From positions 1-62,643 of the forward strand of contig JAEWMS010000071.1 in NCBI GenBank assembly GCA_023393115.1: 62,643 nucleotides of DNA. The letters run 5' to 3'. Both the position numbers and the translations under genes were made by a program. The notes under the pieces were generated by a model, which saw nothing but the letters and a program-made list of their open reading frames with translations, searched no databases and was not told the origin of the DNA. Source of the stretch: Bacillota bacterium. Its GTDB lineage: Bacteria; Bacillota; Clostridia; Acetivibrionales; DSM-1351. Of this stretch, positions 27,163 to 36,027 are shown piece after piece. Each line of letters starts with the position of its first letter. Within the stretch, counting starts at the first letter, position 1.

Positions 27163-27894
27163 ATGCCTAAAATTGTTGAAAACTCTTATGGGAAACTGTT
27201 TAAATATACAATGAAAGCCATAAATCCAGTTAAAAAAGCTATAATAACAACTGATTGCAAAGTGCATAGAGTTATCAATATTCAGGCTTTGGCAATCTTG
27301 AAAAGCGATAGAAAATTTGAACAATTCAGATTCTTTTCCCAGTATTTATCGGAACTAAATTTGGGAGTAGTATGGGCTGATCAGGATTTTAAAAGCTCAG
27401 GGCATTTTTACAGTCCGATTAAGGACAGGGGACTTTACGGAAATACAAATGCGTTGACACTGGCCGGCAACTATTATACTTTTGCCCTGGGTTATTATGA
27501 TGTTGGGGATGTAAAACGGTCAATGTTTTTTCTTGGAGCAGCAGCGCATCTTGTACAGGATATGACTGTACCTCAGCATGCAAATATTAAACTACTTCAG
27601 GAGCATCATAAGTTTGAAAAGTTCGTAAAGGATACTTTTATGAGTACACCAGAATACTTGGTATATGAAGACGGCTGTTACTTATGTGATATAAAAGAAT
27701 TTATCCGCCAAAATGCGGTCAAAGCCATCAAGGCAAGTAATAGACTTGACCACATCACTGATGATGTGCGAAGGTATTATGAATTGACAAAAATTGTACT
27801 GCCTTTGGCACAAAAAAGTACAGCAGGGCTTCTATCAATGTTCTATGAAGATATACTCAGTATTGAAAATAGAAGTAAAAACCACAGTATGTAA
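27163..27894 (+). CDS. Zinc-dependent phospholipase C-like protein
   Basis: A protein of 243 residues that matches the zinc phospholipase C/alpha-toxin catalytic domain. VHRVINIQALAILKSD corresponds to the first His site. DFKSSGHFYSP carries Asp/His ligands, and HLVQDMTVPQHANI plus HHKFE carry the His-x3-Asp-x5-His and His-x3-Glu sets. The mature N-terminal Trp ligand of secreted toxins is missing. There is no signal peptide or PLAT domain, so the protein may be intracellular. An AACGCTACGGAGG site precedes the ATG. Its 5' end faces the patatin gene with about 150 bp between. Confidence 0.78.
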   Translation: MPKIVENSYGKLFKYTMKAINPVKKAIITTDCKVHRVINIQALAILKSDRKFEQFRFFSQYLSELNLGVVWADQDFKSSGHFYSPIKDRGLYGNTNALTLAGNYYTFALGYYDVGDVKRSMFFLGAAAHLVQDMTVPQHANIKLLQEHHKFEKFVKDTFMSTPEYLVYEDGCYLCDIKEFIRQNAVKAIKASNRLDHITDDVRRYYELTKIVLPLAQKSTAGLLSMFYEDILSIENRSKNHSM

Positions 27895-28010
27895 TCAAAA
27901 TAATCATTTGTTATCGAAAAAACACACATCTGTAATTAAAATGCTGCAGGGAAGGCGACTGAATACCCCTTTCTGTACATTTCAGACAGGTGTTTTTTTG
28001 TCTCAGTCTA

Positions 28011-28068
28011 TTGACTATGTGGTCAATGTGTATTAAAATTAAATTAAATCAATTGACCGTGTGGTCAA
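28011..28068 (+). promoter_or_regulatory. TetR-type operators bracketing a sigma-A promoter
   Basis: Two 16-bp palindromes, TTGACTATGTGGTCAA (28011-28026) and TTGACCGTGTGGTCAA (28053-28068), match at 14 of 16 positions and are centred 42 bp apart, four helical turns. The first contains the -35 (TTGACT). The -10 is TAAAAT at 28034-28039 with a 17-bp spacer. The second lies just after the expected start site and runs into the AAGGAGG ribosome site. A TetR repressor is encoded in the same operon (29866-30507), so self-repression is likely. Confidence 0.8.
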
Positions 28069-28083
28069 GGAGGAGATGAGGTT

Positions 28084-28959
28084 ATGAATCCAATAGAATT
28101 AAAAACCCTGACAAAGCAGTACGGTAACTCAAGGGGAATAATTGACATAGACCTTCAGGTAAAGGAGGGTGAGGTGTTTGGCTTTATCGGGCCTAATGGT
28201 GCTGGTAAATCCACTACTATAAGAACAATATTAAACTTGATCCTCCCTACAAGGGGTGAGGCAAAAGTTTTCGGCCTTAATTGTTTCACAGAAACCGAAA
28301 AAATCAAACAGCTGATAGGCTATTTACCCTCAGAAGTACATTACTACGACGATATGAAGGTAAGTGAGCTGTTAAAATATTCTGCAGGCTTTTATAAAAA
28401 GGATTGCTCAAAAAAAATCAAGGAGCTTTCCGAGCTTCTGGAGTTAAATACCAATAAAAAATTGGAGGAGCTGTCTTTCGGAAATAAGAAAAAGGTAGGA
28501 ATAGTTCAGGCACTGCTTCACGAACCAAAACTACTTATTCTTGATGAACCTACAAGCGGACTTGACCCCTTGATGCAGAACAGATTCTTTGAAATATTAA
28601 AAGAGGAGAATAAAAAAGGGGTTACAATCTTTTTCTCATCTCATATTCTTACCGAAGTACAGAAGATGTGTGACAGAGTTGCAATAATTAAAGAGGGAAG
28701 AATTCTAAAAATTGAAACTATAGAAAATCTGAGGGTAAATACATATAAAAAGATAAAAATACATTTTGCAAAACCTGAAATAGCCGCTTTTAATGGATTC
28801 CCCGGAGTTACTAACAGGACAGCTACAGATAATTCCGTTGAGTTTTTATACAGTGGTCAGATAGATAGGGTATTAAAGGAGCTCCACGAATATGATTTAA
28901 CAAATTTATGGATAGAAGAGCCCCAGCTCGAAGAAATCTTTATGCACTATTATCAATAA
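28084..28959 (+). CDS. ABC-2 exporter ATPase
   Basis: An ATPase of 291 residues with Walker A GPNGAGKSTT (about 36-45), signature LSFGNKKKVGIVQAL, Walker B LLILDEPTSGLDP and switch His in FFSSHIL. The accessory C-terminal domain of CcmA/NatA-type drug and lipid exporters is present. It is the first gene after the double TetR operator and works with the permease 63 bp downstream. Confidence 0.92.
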   Translation: MNPIELKTLTKQYGNSRGIIDIDLQVKEGEVFGFIGPNGAGKSTTIRTILNLILPTRGEAKVFGLNCFTETEKIKQLIGYLPSEVHYYDDMKVSELLKYSAGFYKKDCSKKIKELSELLELNTNKKLEELSFGNKKKVGIVQALLHEPKLLILDEPTSGLDPLMQNRFFEILKEENKKGVTIFFSSHILTEVQKMCDRVAIIKEGRILKIETIENLRVNTYKKIKIHFAKPEIAAFNGFPGVTNRTATDNSVEFLYSGQIDRVLKELHEYDLTNLWIEEPQLEEIFMHYYQ

Positions 28960-29022
28960 TAAACTATTAAGGAAACTATTAAGGAATCCATTAAGGAATA
29001 TCCTTTAAGGGAGGCGATTTAT

Positions 29023-29826
29023 ATGCTTATATATAAAAGAGAACTGGTTAAAAATAAAAAATCAACAATACTGTGGACTTCAATTCTTTTACTGTACAAT
29101 GTTTCAATGCTGATGTTATTTCCATCTCTGAGCGGTCAGATGAAAGAAAAAATAAACGTTATGATGGAGGCCTTTCCAAAGGAAATGCTGGTTGCCTTTG
29201 GTATGGATAAGGTCAGCATTACTGAATTGCTGGGCTATTACAACACCTATTGCTATTTGTTGGTTACTATTCTGGGAGGAATATTTGCGGTACTTCAGGG
29301 TATTTCAATATTATCAAAGGAAGAAGATGAAAAAACAATAGAGTTCCTGCTATCGAAGCCTGTTACAAGAAAAAGAATTATCAATGAAAAGGTTTTAGCT
29401 CTCCTCACAAATATTCTTATTTTAAATATCATTGTTAGTCTTTTTTCTTATATCACAATAGAAATTGTAAGCAAAGACAGCTACAGTCTGCAAACTCTTC
29501 TCCTGCTTTTTACCAGTCCTGTACTGATGCAGATTACCTTTGCAGCGGTAGGCTTAATTATTTCGGTATTTATGGTTAAAGCCAGAGTCAATATACCCAT
29601 CGGAGTGGGTATTGTACTTGGTCTGTATTTTATCGGAATAATAGCGACTATATCAGAAAAGGTGGAATTCCTAAAATTCCTGACACCCTTTAAATATGTT
29701 GATGGAGCTGATATCATAACAAACGGGACGATTGAACCTTTTTACATTTTTTTAATGGCAGTAATCACATTATCATGTACTTTTATTACTCATATAATAT
29801 ATAATAAAAAGGATATAGTTGCCTGA
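29023..29826 (+). CDS. ABC-2 type permease
   Basis: A permease of 267 residues with six predicted membrane segments, a cytosolic N terminus (MLIYKRELVKNKKSTILW) and the family pattern KEEDEKTIEFLLSKPVTRKRI between helices. It pairs with the ATPase at 28084. The short repeats AAACTATTAAGGA/ATCCATTAAGGA in the gap before it supply a possible ribosome site; the working one is AAGGGAGGCG. Confidence 0.88.
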   Translation: MLIYKRELVKNKKSTILWTSILLLYNVSMLMLFPSLSGQMKEKINVMMEAFPKEMLVAFGMDKVSITELLGYYNTYCYLLVTILGGIFAVLQGISILSKEEDEKTIEFLLSKPVTRKRIINEKVLALLTNILILNIIVSLFSYITIEIVSKDSYSLQTLLLLFTSPVLMQITFAAVGLIISVFMVKARVNIPIGVGIVLGLYFIGIIATISEKVEFLKFLTPFKYVDGADIITNGTIEPFYIFLMAVITLSCTFITHIIYNKKDIVA

Positions 29827-29865
29827 ATTTTCAACAAAGGGTAAGAGTACAAGGGAGAGGGAATT

Positions 29866-30507
29866 TTGAATCCGGCTTTTGATAACTTAAACGACGAAAA
29901 AAAAAGTAAAATAATAAATGCCTGTTTGGAGGAGTTTGCAGAAAACGGGTACGAAAAAGCTTCAACAAATGCTATTGTCAACAGGGCTGGAATTTCAAAA
30001 GGCTTGCTTTTCCATTACTTTGAAAATAAAAAAAATATCTATTTGTATCTTCTGGATATTACAATTACACATTTCATGGATAGATTTTATGAGCAGGACA
30101 CCGAGCCGTCAAATGATCTATTCGAAAAAATGATCCAAAGCGGAATGATAAAGCTAAAAATAGCTTTTGAAGCGCCATTAATGTACAAATTGATTATGGA
30201 AGCTTTTGTAGATACACCAAAAGGTATGGAAGACGAAATTACAGCTAGATATCAAAAAATATATGCTCAGACCATGCCGGATTTCTTTGAAAGTATTGAC
30301 TACTCCAAGTTTCGGGAAGACATTGATAAGATGAAGGCCATTGAGTTTATCACTATGTGTCTGGATTCTCTTTACAGAAAATATGTTAACATGGCTAAGG
30401 GGAAAGCTTCAAAACTATCAATTGAAGAAACTGAAGCCATGGTTAAGGAACAATACGAGTTTGTGGACATGATAAAAAATGGTATATATAAAAAGGAGAC
30501 TAAATAA
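29866..30507 (+). CDS. TetR/AcrR-family repressor
   Basis: A regulator of 213 residues starting at TTG after GAGAGGGA. The N-terminal helix-turn-helix (NAIVNRAGISKGLLFHYFEN, about 36-55) is standard. The C-terminal domain is a helical ligand pocket. It lies in the operon with the ABC exporter and most likely binds the two 16-bp palindromes at 28011-28068. The stop TAA shares one base with the start of the next gene. Confidence 0.9.
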   Translation: MNPAFDNLNDEKKSKIINACLEEFAENGYEKASTNAIVNRAGISKGLLFHYFENKKNIYLYLLDITITHFMDRFYEQDTEPSNDLFEKMIQSGMIKLKIAFEAPLMYKLIMEAFVDTPKGMEDEITARYQKIYAQTMPDFFESIDYSKFREDIDKMKAIEFITMCLDSLYRKYVNMAKGKASKLSIEETEAMVKEQYEFVDMIKNGIYKKETK

Positions 30508-30923
30508 TGAAATCCTACAGAAAGGAACTATACTTTAATATACCCAGACGCAGAGCGTATATTAATATTACATCACAGGTACAGAAATGTATTGATGAAA
30601 GCGGAATAAAAGACGGTATGGTTCTGGTTAATGCTATGAATATAACAGCAAGCGTTTTTATTAATGATGACGAAGCCGGGCTTCATCAGGATTTTGAGAA
30701 ATGGCTTGAGAACTTGGCACCTGAAAAGCCATACAGCCAATATAATCACAATGGTTATGAGGACAATGCCGACGCACATCTGAAACGACAGATTATGGGC
30801 CGGGAGGTTGTAGTGGCCATAACAAACGGGAAACTTGATTTCGGAACGTGGGAACAGATTTTCTACGGAGAATATGATGGAAAAAGAGAAAAGAGAGTAC
30901 TTGTAAAAATTATTGGTGAATAA
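30507..30923 (+). CDS. YjbQ-family protein (UPF0047)
   Basis: A protein of 138 residues of the YjbQ/UPF0047 family. It carries the conserved segments GMVLVNAMNITASVFIN, YEDNADAHLKRQIMGREVVV and ITNGKLDFGTWEQIFYGEYDG, which hold the metal-site Asn, His and Glu residues. Some members have weak thiamine-phosphate synthase activity; the true role is unsettled. It overlaps the TetR gene by one base and so belongs to the same operon. Confidence 0.88.
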   Translation: MKSYRKELYFNIPRRRAYINITSQVQKCIDESGIKDGMVLVNAMNITASVFINDDEAGLHQDFEKWLENLAPEKPYSQYNHNGYEDNADAHLKRQIMGREVVVAITNGKLDFGTWEQIFYGEYDGKREKRVLVKIIGE

Positions 30924-30960
30924 AATAAAGATAGCTTTTTAAAGGAAAAAGAGGTTAGCT

Positions 30961-31674
30961 ATGAAAATCTGTGTTATCCACGGTAGCCCCAGAAAGGGCA
31001 ATACCTATAAGGCTGCTCAATTGTTTATGGAGCAGCTGAGAAAAAACGGTGAAGTAGAGTTTACTGAATTCTTTCTCTCGAAAGATATGCCAGAATTTTG
31101 CTGCGGCTGTTATAATTGCTTTTTCAAGAGCGAGGGAAAATGTCCTCACAGTCAGTATACACAGCCTATTGAACAGGCTATGAGAGAAGCTGACGGTATG
31201 ATTTTTACTTCTCCTGTTTTTGCTCTTGCTGAAAGCGGACAGATGAAAGTACTGCTTGATCATTATTCCTATTTGTACATGTCACATAGGCCGATGGAAG
31301 AGATGTTTTCAAAGGTGGCAATGATAATTACTACTACTGCCGGAGCCGGAACAAAGAATGTCGTTAAACCAATCTCCAGAAGCCTCACTTTTTGGGGAGT
31401 TAGAAAGATTTTTAGTTGTAGACTTACAATTTTTGCTAAAAGCTGGAATGAGATGAATGAAAAGAAGCAGAAGAAATTTTCTGGAATATTGAGAAGTAAA
31501 GCTAATAAATTCTACAGGGCGGCTAAGAGAAGAAAAAGGTTACATACAGGTATTTACACAAGGTTTTTATTTTTTGCAATGAAGAAATTGATGTCAGGAT
31601 ATGAAGATGGACATACTGATAAACAATACTGGATGGAAAAAGGGTGGTTAAGCGGACAGAGTAGGCCATTTTAA
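30961..31674 (+). CDS. Flavodoxin-fold NAD(P)H-dependent FMN oxidoreductase
   Basis: A protein of 237 residues of the NADPH-dependent FMN reductase group. The FMN phosphate loop is HGSPRKGNTYKAA (about 6-18), and the second flavin loop is MIFTSPVFALAESGQMKVLLD. A Cys-rich stretch, CCGCYNCFF (about 48-56), is typical of the iron-sulfur flavoprotein-like relatives, although the full four-Cys cluster spacing is not clear. It is 37 bp after yjbQ and followed by a terminator, so it is probably the last gene of the TetR-controlled operon. Confidence 0.82.
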   Translation: MKICVIHGSPRKGNTYKAAQLFMEQLRKNGEVEFTEFFLSKDMPEFCCGCYNCFFKSEGKCPHSQYTQPIEQAMREADGMIFTSPVFALAESGQMKVLLDHYSYLYMSHRPMEEMFSKVAMIITTTAGAGTKNVVKPISRSLTFWGVRKIFSCRLTIFAKSWNEMNEKKQKKFSGILRSKANKFYRAAKRRKRLHTGIYTRFLFFAMKKLMSGYEDGHTDKQYWMEKGWLSGQSRPF

Positions 31675-31696
31675 GAATTACATATAAGCAAAGTTA

Positions 31697-31726
31697 AGCT
31701 GGAACTAAAATGTTTCAGCTTTTTTT
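31697..31726 (+). terminator. Rho-independent terminator of the TetR operon
   Basis: AGCTGGAAC pairs with GTTTCAGCT around a 6-nt loop, and seven T residues follow. It lies 22 nt after the oxidoreductase stop codon. Confidence 0.8.
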
Positions 31727-31831
31727 GTTGTTACCCCAATTGAAATGATAGAAATTATACAAATTATTTACCTAATATATGGAATGTATGATATTATTTA
31801 ATAGAAAGCTATACATAACGGAGAATCAACA

Positions 31832-32806
31832 ATGTCATTATTTACGGGAGCACTAAAAATACTAAAAATAATCACAATTATTGCTATAATTACTTTTGGT
31901 CTTTGTGCCTGCTCTGTAGACTCCAGACACTATACATCAGCAACATCTACAAAACCTGCAGCATCTACTGAACTAGCAGCGCCTACTGAACTAGCAGCGC
32001 CTACTGAATCACCAGCTGCTAATGAATCAGATACAAATATAAATATAAATATAAATGAGATTTCTGATATGCTCAAGCTTCAACCGTCGGAAACAGGTGT
32101 TAAAGTAATCAGCTCCTGGGAGGAATATGAAGCACAAAGATTTCCGCTGATTGCTGCCATACCTGATAAAAATGTGTTTCTTTATGGAATTAAAGATAAT
32201 AATGGAGTTATCCTATACTATAACAATATTGGCCACCATTATGAATGGGGATATCTGACACCAAGATTCATTTTGCCAAGGATGGAATTGCTTGATTATG
32301 ATAGCGATGGGAAGGATGAATTAGCAGTAATTCTATATGTAGGCTCAGGAACCGGGATTTCAATTGAGGAACTGCATATTGTCGAGGTTTCAGAGGAGGA
32401 AAAACTTTCTGAGGCTTCAGATAAAAATGACCATATGAGTAACAAAAAAGAATATTTTAAAGATTATCTTTTTACAAACTACGGAGAGCAACTGAAAAAC
32501 CAGGTCAAGCTTCATACCACAAAAAAAGGAAGCTCTCTTTGGGCTGATGTTACAGTGGGCAATAAAGTAAACTCTTTTAAACTTGAGAATTCTGATGATG
32601 ACATTGATAATAAAAATATATCTTTTGAAAATATAGTAAGATTTGAGTTTAAAGAGGGGAAAATTATGGCGCAGTTTGCATTGGGCGCAATTCGTAAATC
32701 TTATGTTGGTCCTGATTTTATTGGTGAAATAAATGCAGAAGTAAAGTACGATAAGGGCTGTTTCCTATTGCAGAACCTGAGTTTCCAGGAGAATAGAGAC
32801 AAATAA
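31832..32806 (+). CDS. Lipoprotein of unknown function
   Basis: A protein of 324 residues with a lipoprotein signal ending in the lipobox LCAC (Cys at about 27). A Ser/Thr/Ala/Pro linker follows, including two perfect 18-bp tandem DNA units (31967-32002) that encode TELAAP. The folded part begins near residue 85. It has one calcium-loop-like stretch, DYDSDGKDELAVIL (about 150-163), as in FG-GAP-type repeats. No enzyme motif is seen. It is preceded by ACGGAGAA and stands alone. Confidence 0.7.
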   Translation: MSLFTGALKILKIITIIAIITFGLCACSVDSRHYTSATSTKPAASTELAAPTELAAPTESPAANESDTNINININEISDMLKLQPSETGVKVISSWEEYEAQRFPLIAAIPDKNVFLYGIKDNNGVILYYNNIGHHYEWGYLTPRFILPRMELLDYDSDGKDELAVILYVGSGTGISIEELHIVEVSEEEKLSEASDKNDHMSNKKEYFKDYLFTNYGEQLKNQVKLHTTKKGSSLWADVTVGNKVNSFKLENSDDDIDNKNISFENIVRFEFKEGKIMAQFALGAIRKSYVGPDFIGEINAEVKYDKGCFLLQNLSFQENRDK

Positions 32807-32910
32807 TACATACAAAGTTATAATAGAAAAAGTGAAACTTATAACGACTCAGTTCTGGAAAATTTTTCAACTGCTGAAAACTACTATGAAAAGGAGTATA
32901 TATTTAGCAT

Positions 32911-33561
32911 ATGGATAATTTTAATGAAATGGCTTCTACCTGGGATAAGGAACCCAGAAGAATCGAAAGAGCCAGGGTAGTTGCTGACGAAATACGAAAA
33001 TCCATCTCTGGTCTGCAAAATATGAAAGCCATGGAGTATGGCTGCGGAACAGGTTTGTTAAGTTTTGAACTACAGCCATATTTGAAAAGTATAGTTTTAG
33101 CTGATAATTCAGAAGGTATGCTTAAAGTTTTAGCAGAAAAAATTGATAAATGCAAAGCCGATAACATGAAACCAATATTCGCAGATCTTTCAGAATCAAA
33201 TATTAATGACAGTTTTGATATCATATATACTCTTATGACCCTTCATCACATAGTTAATACAGACAAAATAATACTCTCCTTCAGAGATTTATTAAACGAA
33301 TCAGGATATTTATGTATAGCTGATTTGGTAGAAGAAGACGGATCATTTCATGGAGATGGGTTTGTTGGTCATAATGGTTTCAACAAGGAATATTTGACCG
33401 GAATACTTAAGAGACAGGGATTTAGAGTGGTAAGCTGGAAAGTATGCTATGACAATATCAAGAAGTTTGATGATGGGACCGAGAAAGTGTTTCCGCTGTT
33501 TGTTTTGATTGCTCAGAAAATAACTGATAAAATAAGACAATTTACCCGAAGAGCATTATAA
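32911..33561 (+). CDS. Class I SAM-dependent methyltransferase
   Basis: A methyltransferase of 216 residues. Motif I is MEYGCGTGLLSFELQ (about 47-61), motif II contains VLADNSEGML, and the post-I segment is DIIYTLMTLHHIVN. The FNEMASTWDKEPRRIERA start is typical of the UbiE/COQ5-like group. The substrate is not predictable. The ribosome site AAGGAG is about 16 nt from the ATG, further than normal. Confidence 0.85.
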   Translation: MDNFNEMASTWDKEPRRIERARVVADEIRKSISGLQNMKAMEYGCGTGLLSFELQPYLKSIVLADNSEGMLKVLAEKIDKCKADNMKPIFADLSESNINDSFDIIYTLMTLHHIVNTDKIILSFRDLLNESGYLCIADLVEEDGSFHGDGFVGHNGFNKEYLTGILKRQGFRVVSWKVCYDNIKKFDDGTEKVFPLFVLIAQKITDKIRQFTRRAL

Positions 33562-33590
33562 CCTATGGGTAAATTAATATAGGGGGGCAA

Positions 33591-34136
33591 ATGTTCTATT
33601 ACCAAGTAAGTGATGATATTCAACTGAGAGTTCTGGAAAGCAAAAATGCTAAAGAGCTATATCAATTAATTGACGATAACCGTTCATATTTGAAGGAGTG
33701 GCTACCATGGGTAGGAGTAACTACAAATGTTGATGCAATAAAACAATTCATTAAGTCAGCAAAAAAACAAATGACTGATAATAACGGTTTTCAGACTGGA
33801 ATTTACTATAAGGAACATATTGCAGGCTGTATAGGGCTTCATGGTATCGACTGGAACAATAAGAAGACCACGATAGGTTACTGGCTTGCAGAAGAATATC
33901 AGGGCAAGGGAATTATGACGCAATCCTGTAAAGCAATTATTAATTATGTAATAAATGACCTTGGACTGAACCGGGTGGAAATTCGGGCAGCCGAATTGAA
34001 TAAAAAGAGCAGAGCGGTAGCAGAAAGACTTGGGTTTACTGTTGAGGGAAGAGTGAGGCAGGCTGAGTGGCTGTACGATCACTATGTAGACCATGTTATA
34101 TATTCTATACTTGCACAGGAATGGAAAATACTATAA
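33591..34136 (+). CDS. GNAT N-acetyltransferase (RimL-like)
   Basis: A protein of 181 residues of the RimJ/RimL type. It has TIGYWLAEEYQGKGIMTQSCK, with the acetyl-CoA loop in EYQGKGIMT (about 103-111), then LNRVEIRAAELNKKSRAVAERLGF. It probably acetylates a ribosomal protein N terminus or a small amine. A GGGGGGC stretch precedes the ATG by 4 nt. Confidence 0.87.
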   Translation: MFYYQVSDDIQLRVLESKNAKELYQLIDDNRSYLKEWLPWVGVTTNVDAIKQFIKSAKKQMTDNNGFQTGIYYKEHIAGCIGLHGIDWNNKKTTIGYWLAEEYQGKGIMTQSCKAIINYVINDLGLNRVEIRAAELNKKSRAVAERLGFTVEGRVRQAEWLYDHYVDHVIYSILAQEWKIL

Positions 34137-34165
34137 AATACATAACATTGAATTGGAGGTTTTTT

Positions 34166-34432
34166 ATGGGTGAAATATGGGGACCTGTAGTAGGTGCTTT
34201 AGGTTTTACAGCATTATTGGTAACTCCTGTTATAGTAAACAAAATTATTAAGTTTAAACTTGAGATAACAAGAATCAATGCTGAAACAACAATTAAAGCA
34301 GAAGAAATACGTGCAAAGAATCAATTGGAAATAGAAATGCTGCTGAAGCAGGAAGGCCAGAACCGGTCAGCCAGATACCAGGTAGATGAGAATTATGAAG
34401 AATCCAGAGCTAGAATTAAACACAGTCTGTAA
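34166..34432 (+). CDS. Small membrane protein with coiled-coil tail
   Basis: A protein of 88 residues starting at 34166, 6 nt after TTGGAGGT. One N-terminal membrane helix (VVGALGFTALLVTPVIVN) is followed by a charged, probably coiled-coil segment (INAETTIKAEEIRAKNQLEI) and a polar tail. A longer frame opens at 34067 but lies inside the GNAT gene. The function is unknown; the shape resembles small phage-shock-like or membrane-scaffold proteins. Confidence 0.65.
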   Translation: MGEIWGPVVGALGFTALLVTPVIVNKIIKFKLEITRINAETTIKAEEIRAKNQLEIEMLLKQEGQNRSARYQVDENYEESRARIKHSL

Positions 34433-34479
34433 GGTTGCTTATTGTTTATTATTATTAATATTTAACTACGGAGAAAAAG

Positions 34480-35031
34480 ATGATTGTAATGGAAACTGAA
34501 AGACTTATTATTAGGAATTTTCGTGTCGATGACTGGAAGGATTTACTTGAATATTTGTCTCAACAGGAAGTATTAAAATACGAGCCTGAAGATGCAAGTG
34601 ACGAGGAGGACTGCAGGAATAAAGCCTCAGAACGTTCAAAGGGTAACAATTTTTTTGCTGTATGTCTGAAAGAAAGCGGTAAAATGATAGGACATCTTTA
34701 TTTTCAGCAAGTGGAACCTGCGGAGTTCCTAACATGGGAGCTGGGTTATATCTTTAACCCTTCCTACAGTGGACAGGGATATGCGACAGAAGCTGCCGGA
34801 AGAATTCTGCGATATGGATTCGAAGAATTGGGAGCACATAGAATCATTGCAAGGTGTAATCCTGAAAATGCTCCGTCTTGGAGACTGTTGGAACGACTTT
34901 CAATGAGGCGTGAAGGATATTTTAGAAAGAAGGCCTTTTTCAGGAGAAATAGTAGCGGAGAGCCAAAATGGTTCAATGAATATGAGTATGCAATTATTCA
35001 AGAGGAGTGGCAGGAGGTCGCAAAAAGCTGA
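34480..35031 (+). CDS. GNAT N-acetyltransferase
   Basis: A RimJ/RimL-like acetyltransferase of 183 residues. It begins METERLIIRNFRVDDW and has WELGYIFNPSYSGQGYATEA, with the pyrophosphate-binding loop in SGQGYATEA (about 95-103), followed by GAHRIIARCNPENAPSWRLL. The substrate is unknown. Confidence 0.88.
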   Translation: MIVMETERLIIRNFRVDDWKDLLEYLSQQEVLKYEPEDASDEEDCRNKASERSKGNNFFAVCLKESGKMIGHLYFQQVEPAEFLTWELGYIFNPSYSGQGYATEAAGRILRYGFEELGAHRIIARCNPENAPSWRLLERLSMRREGYFRKKAFFRRNSSGEPKWFNEYEYAIIQEEWQEVAKS

Positions 35032-35114
35032 TTACGGGACAGATGATCACAAATTATTTATTGATATCCGTAATGAAAGACAATGAGGTTATCAAAAATG
35101 TTATACATACGATT

Positions 35115-35165
35115 AAGACCACAACAAGTAAAAGAACAAATGTTCGAAAAAACTATTGTGGTCTT
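35115..35165 (+). terminator. Terminator-like hairpin after the GNAT gene
   Basis: AAGACCACAA (35115-35124) and TTGTGGTCTT (35156-35165) pair perfectly. The 31-nt loop holds a second small hairpin (GAAC-AAAT-GTTC). Only a broken T-run follows, so it may be a weak terminator or a processing hairpin. Confidence 0.45.
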
Positions 35166-35264
35166 TACTTTTATGGTATATAATAGGATAAAATAATAAA
35201 ATGTTACGCTTGTCTCATATTTAGTAGATAAATAAAAGCTTAAACATGGGTTATGGAGGTTATC

Positions 35265-35954
35265 ATGAAAGTCGGAATAGTTGGGGGTATCGGACCTGAA
35301 TCTACAGTCGATTATTATAAGAGCATTATATCTGAATATATGAGGAGATTGAATGACGGCAACTATCCTCATATAATCATTGAAAGTATTAATATGACCG
35401 AGATGCTGGCTTACGTATCTTCAAGGGATTGGGATTCCCTTGCCGGCATGCTGATAAAGTCAATTGATTCTCTTGCAGAAGCCGGGGCGGATTTTGCAGT
35501 TATAGCCTCAAATACACCTCATGTGGTTTTCGCCAGAGTAAGGGATAAAGTCGGGCTTCCTCTTTTGAGCATTGTGGAGGAAACCTGCAAAAAGGCTCAA
35601 AGATGCGGTTTTAAGAAGTTAGGGCTAATTGGTACTGGTTTCACAATGAAAGAAAATTTTTATGTGGATACTTTTGAAGCAAATGGTATGGAAATTGTCT
35701 TACCTAATATTGATGAACAGCAATACATTCACCAAAAGCTATTCAGTGAAATTGAACTTGGCATTATTAAAGATGAAACCAAGTACGGATTGCTGGCCAT
35801 AATTGACAGAATGTTTGAGGAAGATAATATAGACAGCTTAATCCTTGGGTGTACAGAATTTCCTCTTATCCTAAAGGACGGCGATGGAAAAATTCCTTTT
35901 CTGAACACCACAGAGATACATGTTCAGAGTATTGTAGATAAGTTGATTGGATAA
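35265..35954 (+). CDS. Aspartate/glutamate racemase-family protein
   Basis: A protein of 229 residues. The start at 35265 is set by GGAGGT (35255-35260). GIVGGIGPESTVDYY is the family's N terminus. The second catalytic Cys is in LILGCTEFPLIL. The first catalytic position, usually Cys in a Cys-Asn-Thr motif, is Ser here (VIASNTPHVVF). Racemases with a replaced first Cys are known, some being specific for L-substrates or having other activities. Amino-acid racemisation is therefore likely but not certain. Confidence 0.8.
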   Translation: MKVGIVGGIGPESTVDYYKSIISEYMRRLNDGNYPHIIIESINMTEMLAYVSSRDWDSLAGMLIKSIDSLAEAGADFAVIASNTPHVVFARVRDKVGLPLLSIVEETCKKAQRCGFKKLGLIGTGFTMKENFYVDTFEANGMEIVLPNIDEQQYIHQKLFSEIELGIIKDETKYGLLAIIDRMFEEDNIDSLILGCTEFPLILKDGDGKIPFLNTTEIHVQSIVDKLIG

Positions 35955-36027
35955 CTGACAATATACATTACGGAAAGCAAACAAGTTAAGTTTTTCTCCG
36001 AGATTAATTATTGGGGGTGGAAGCATC

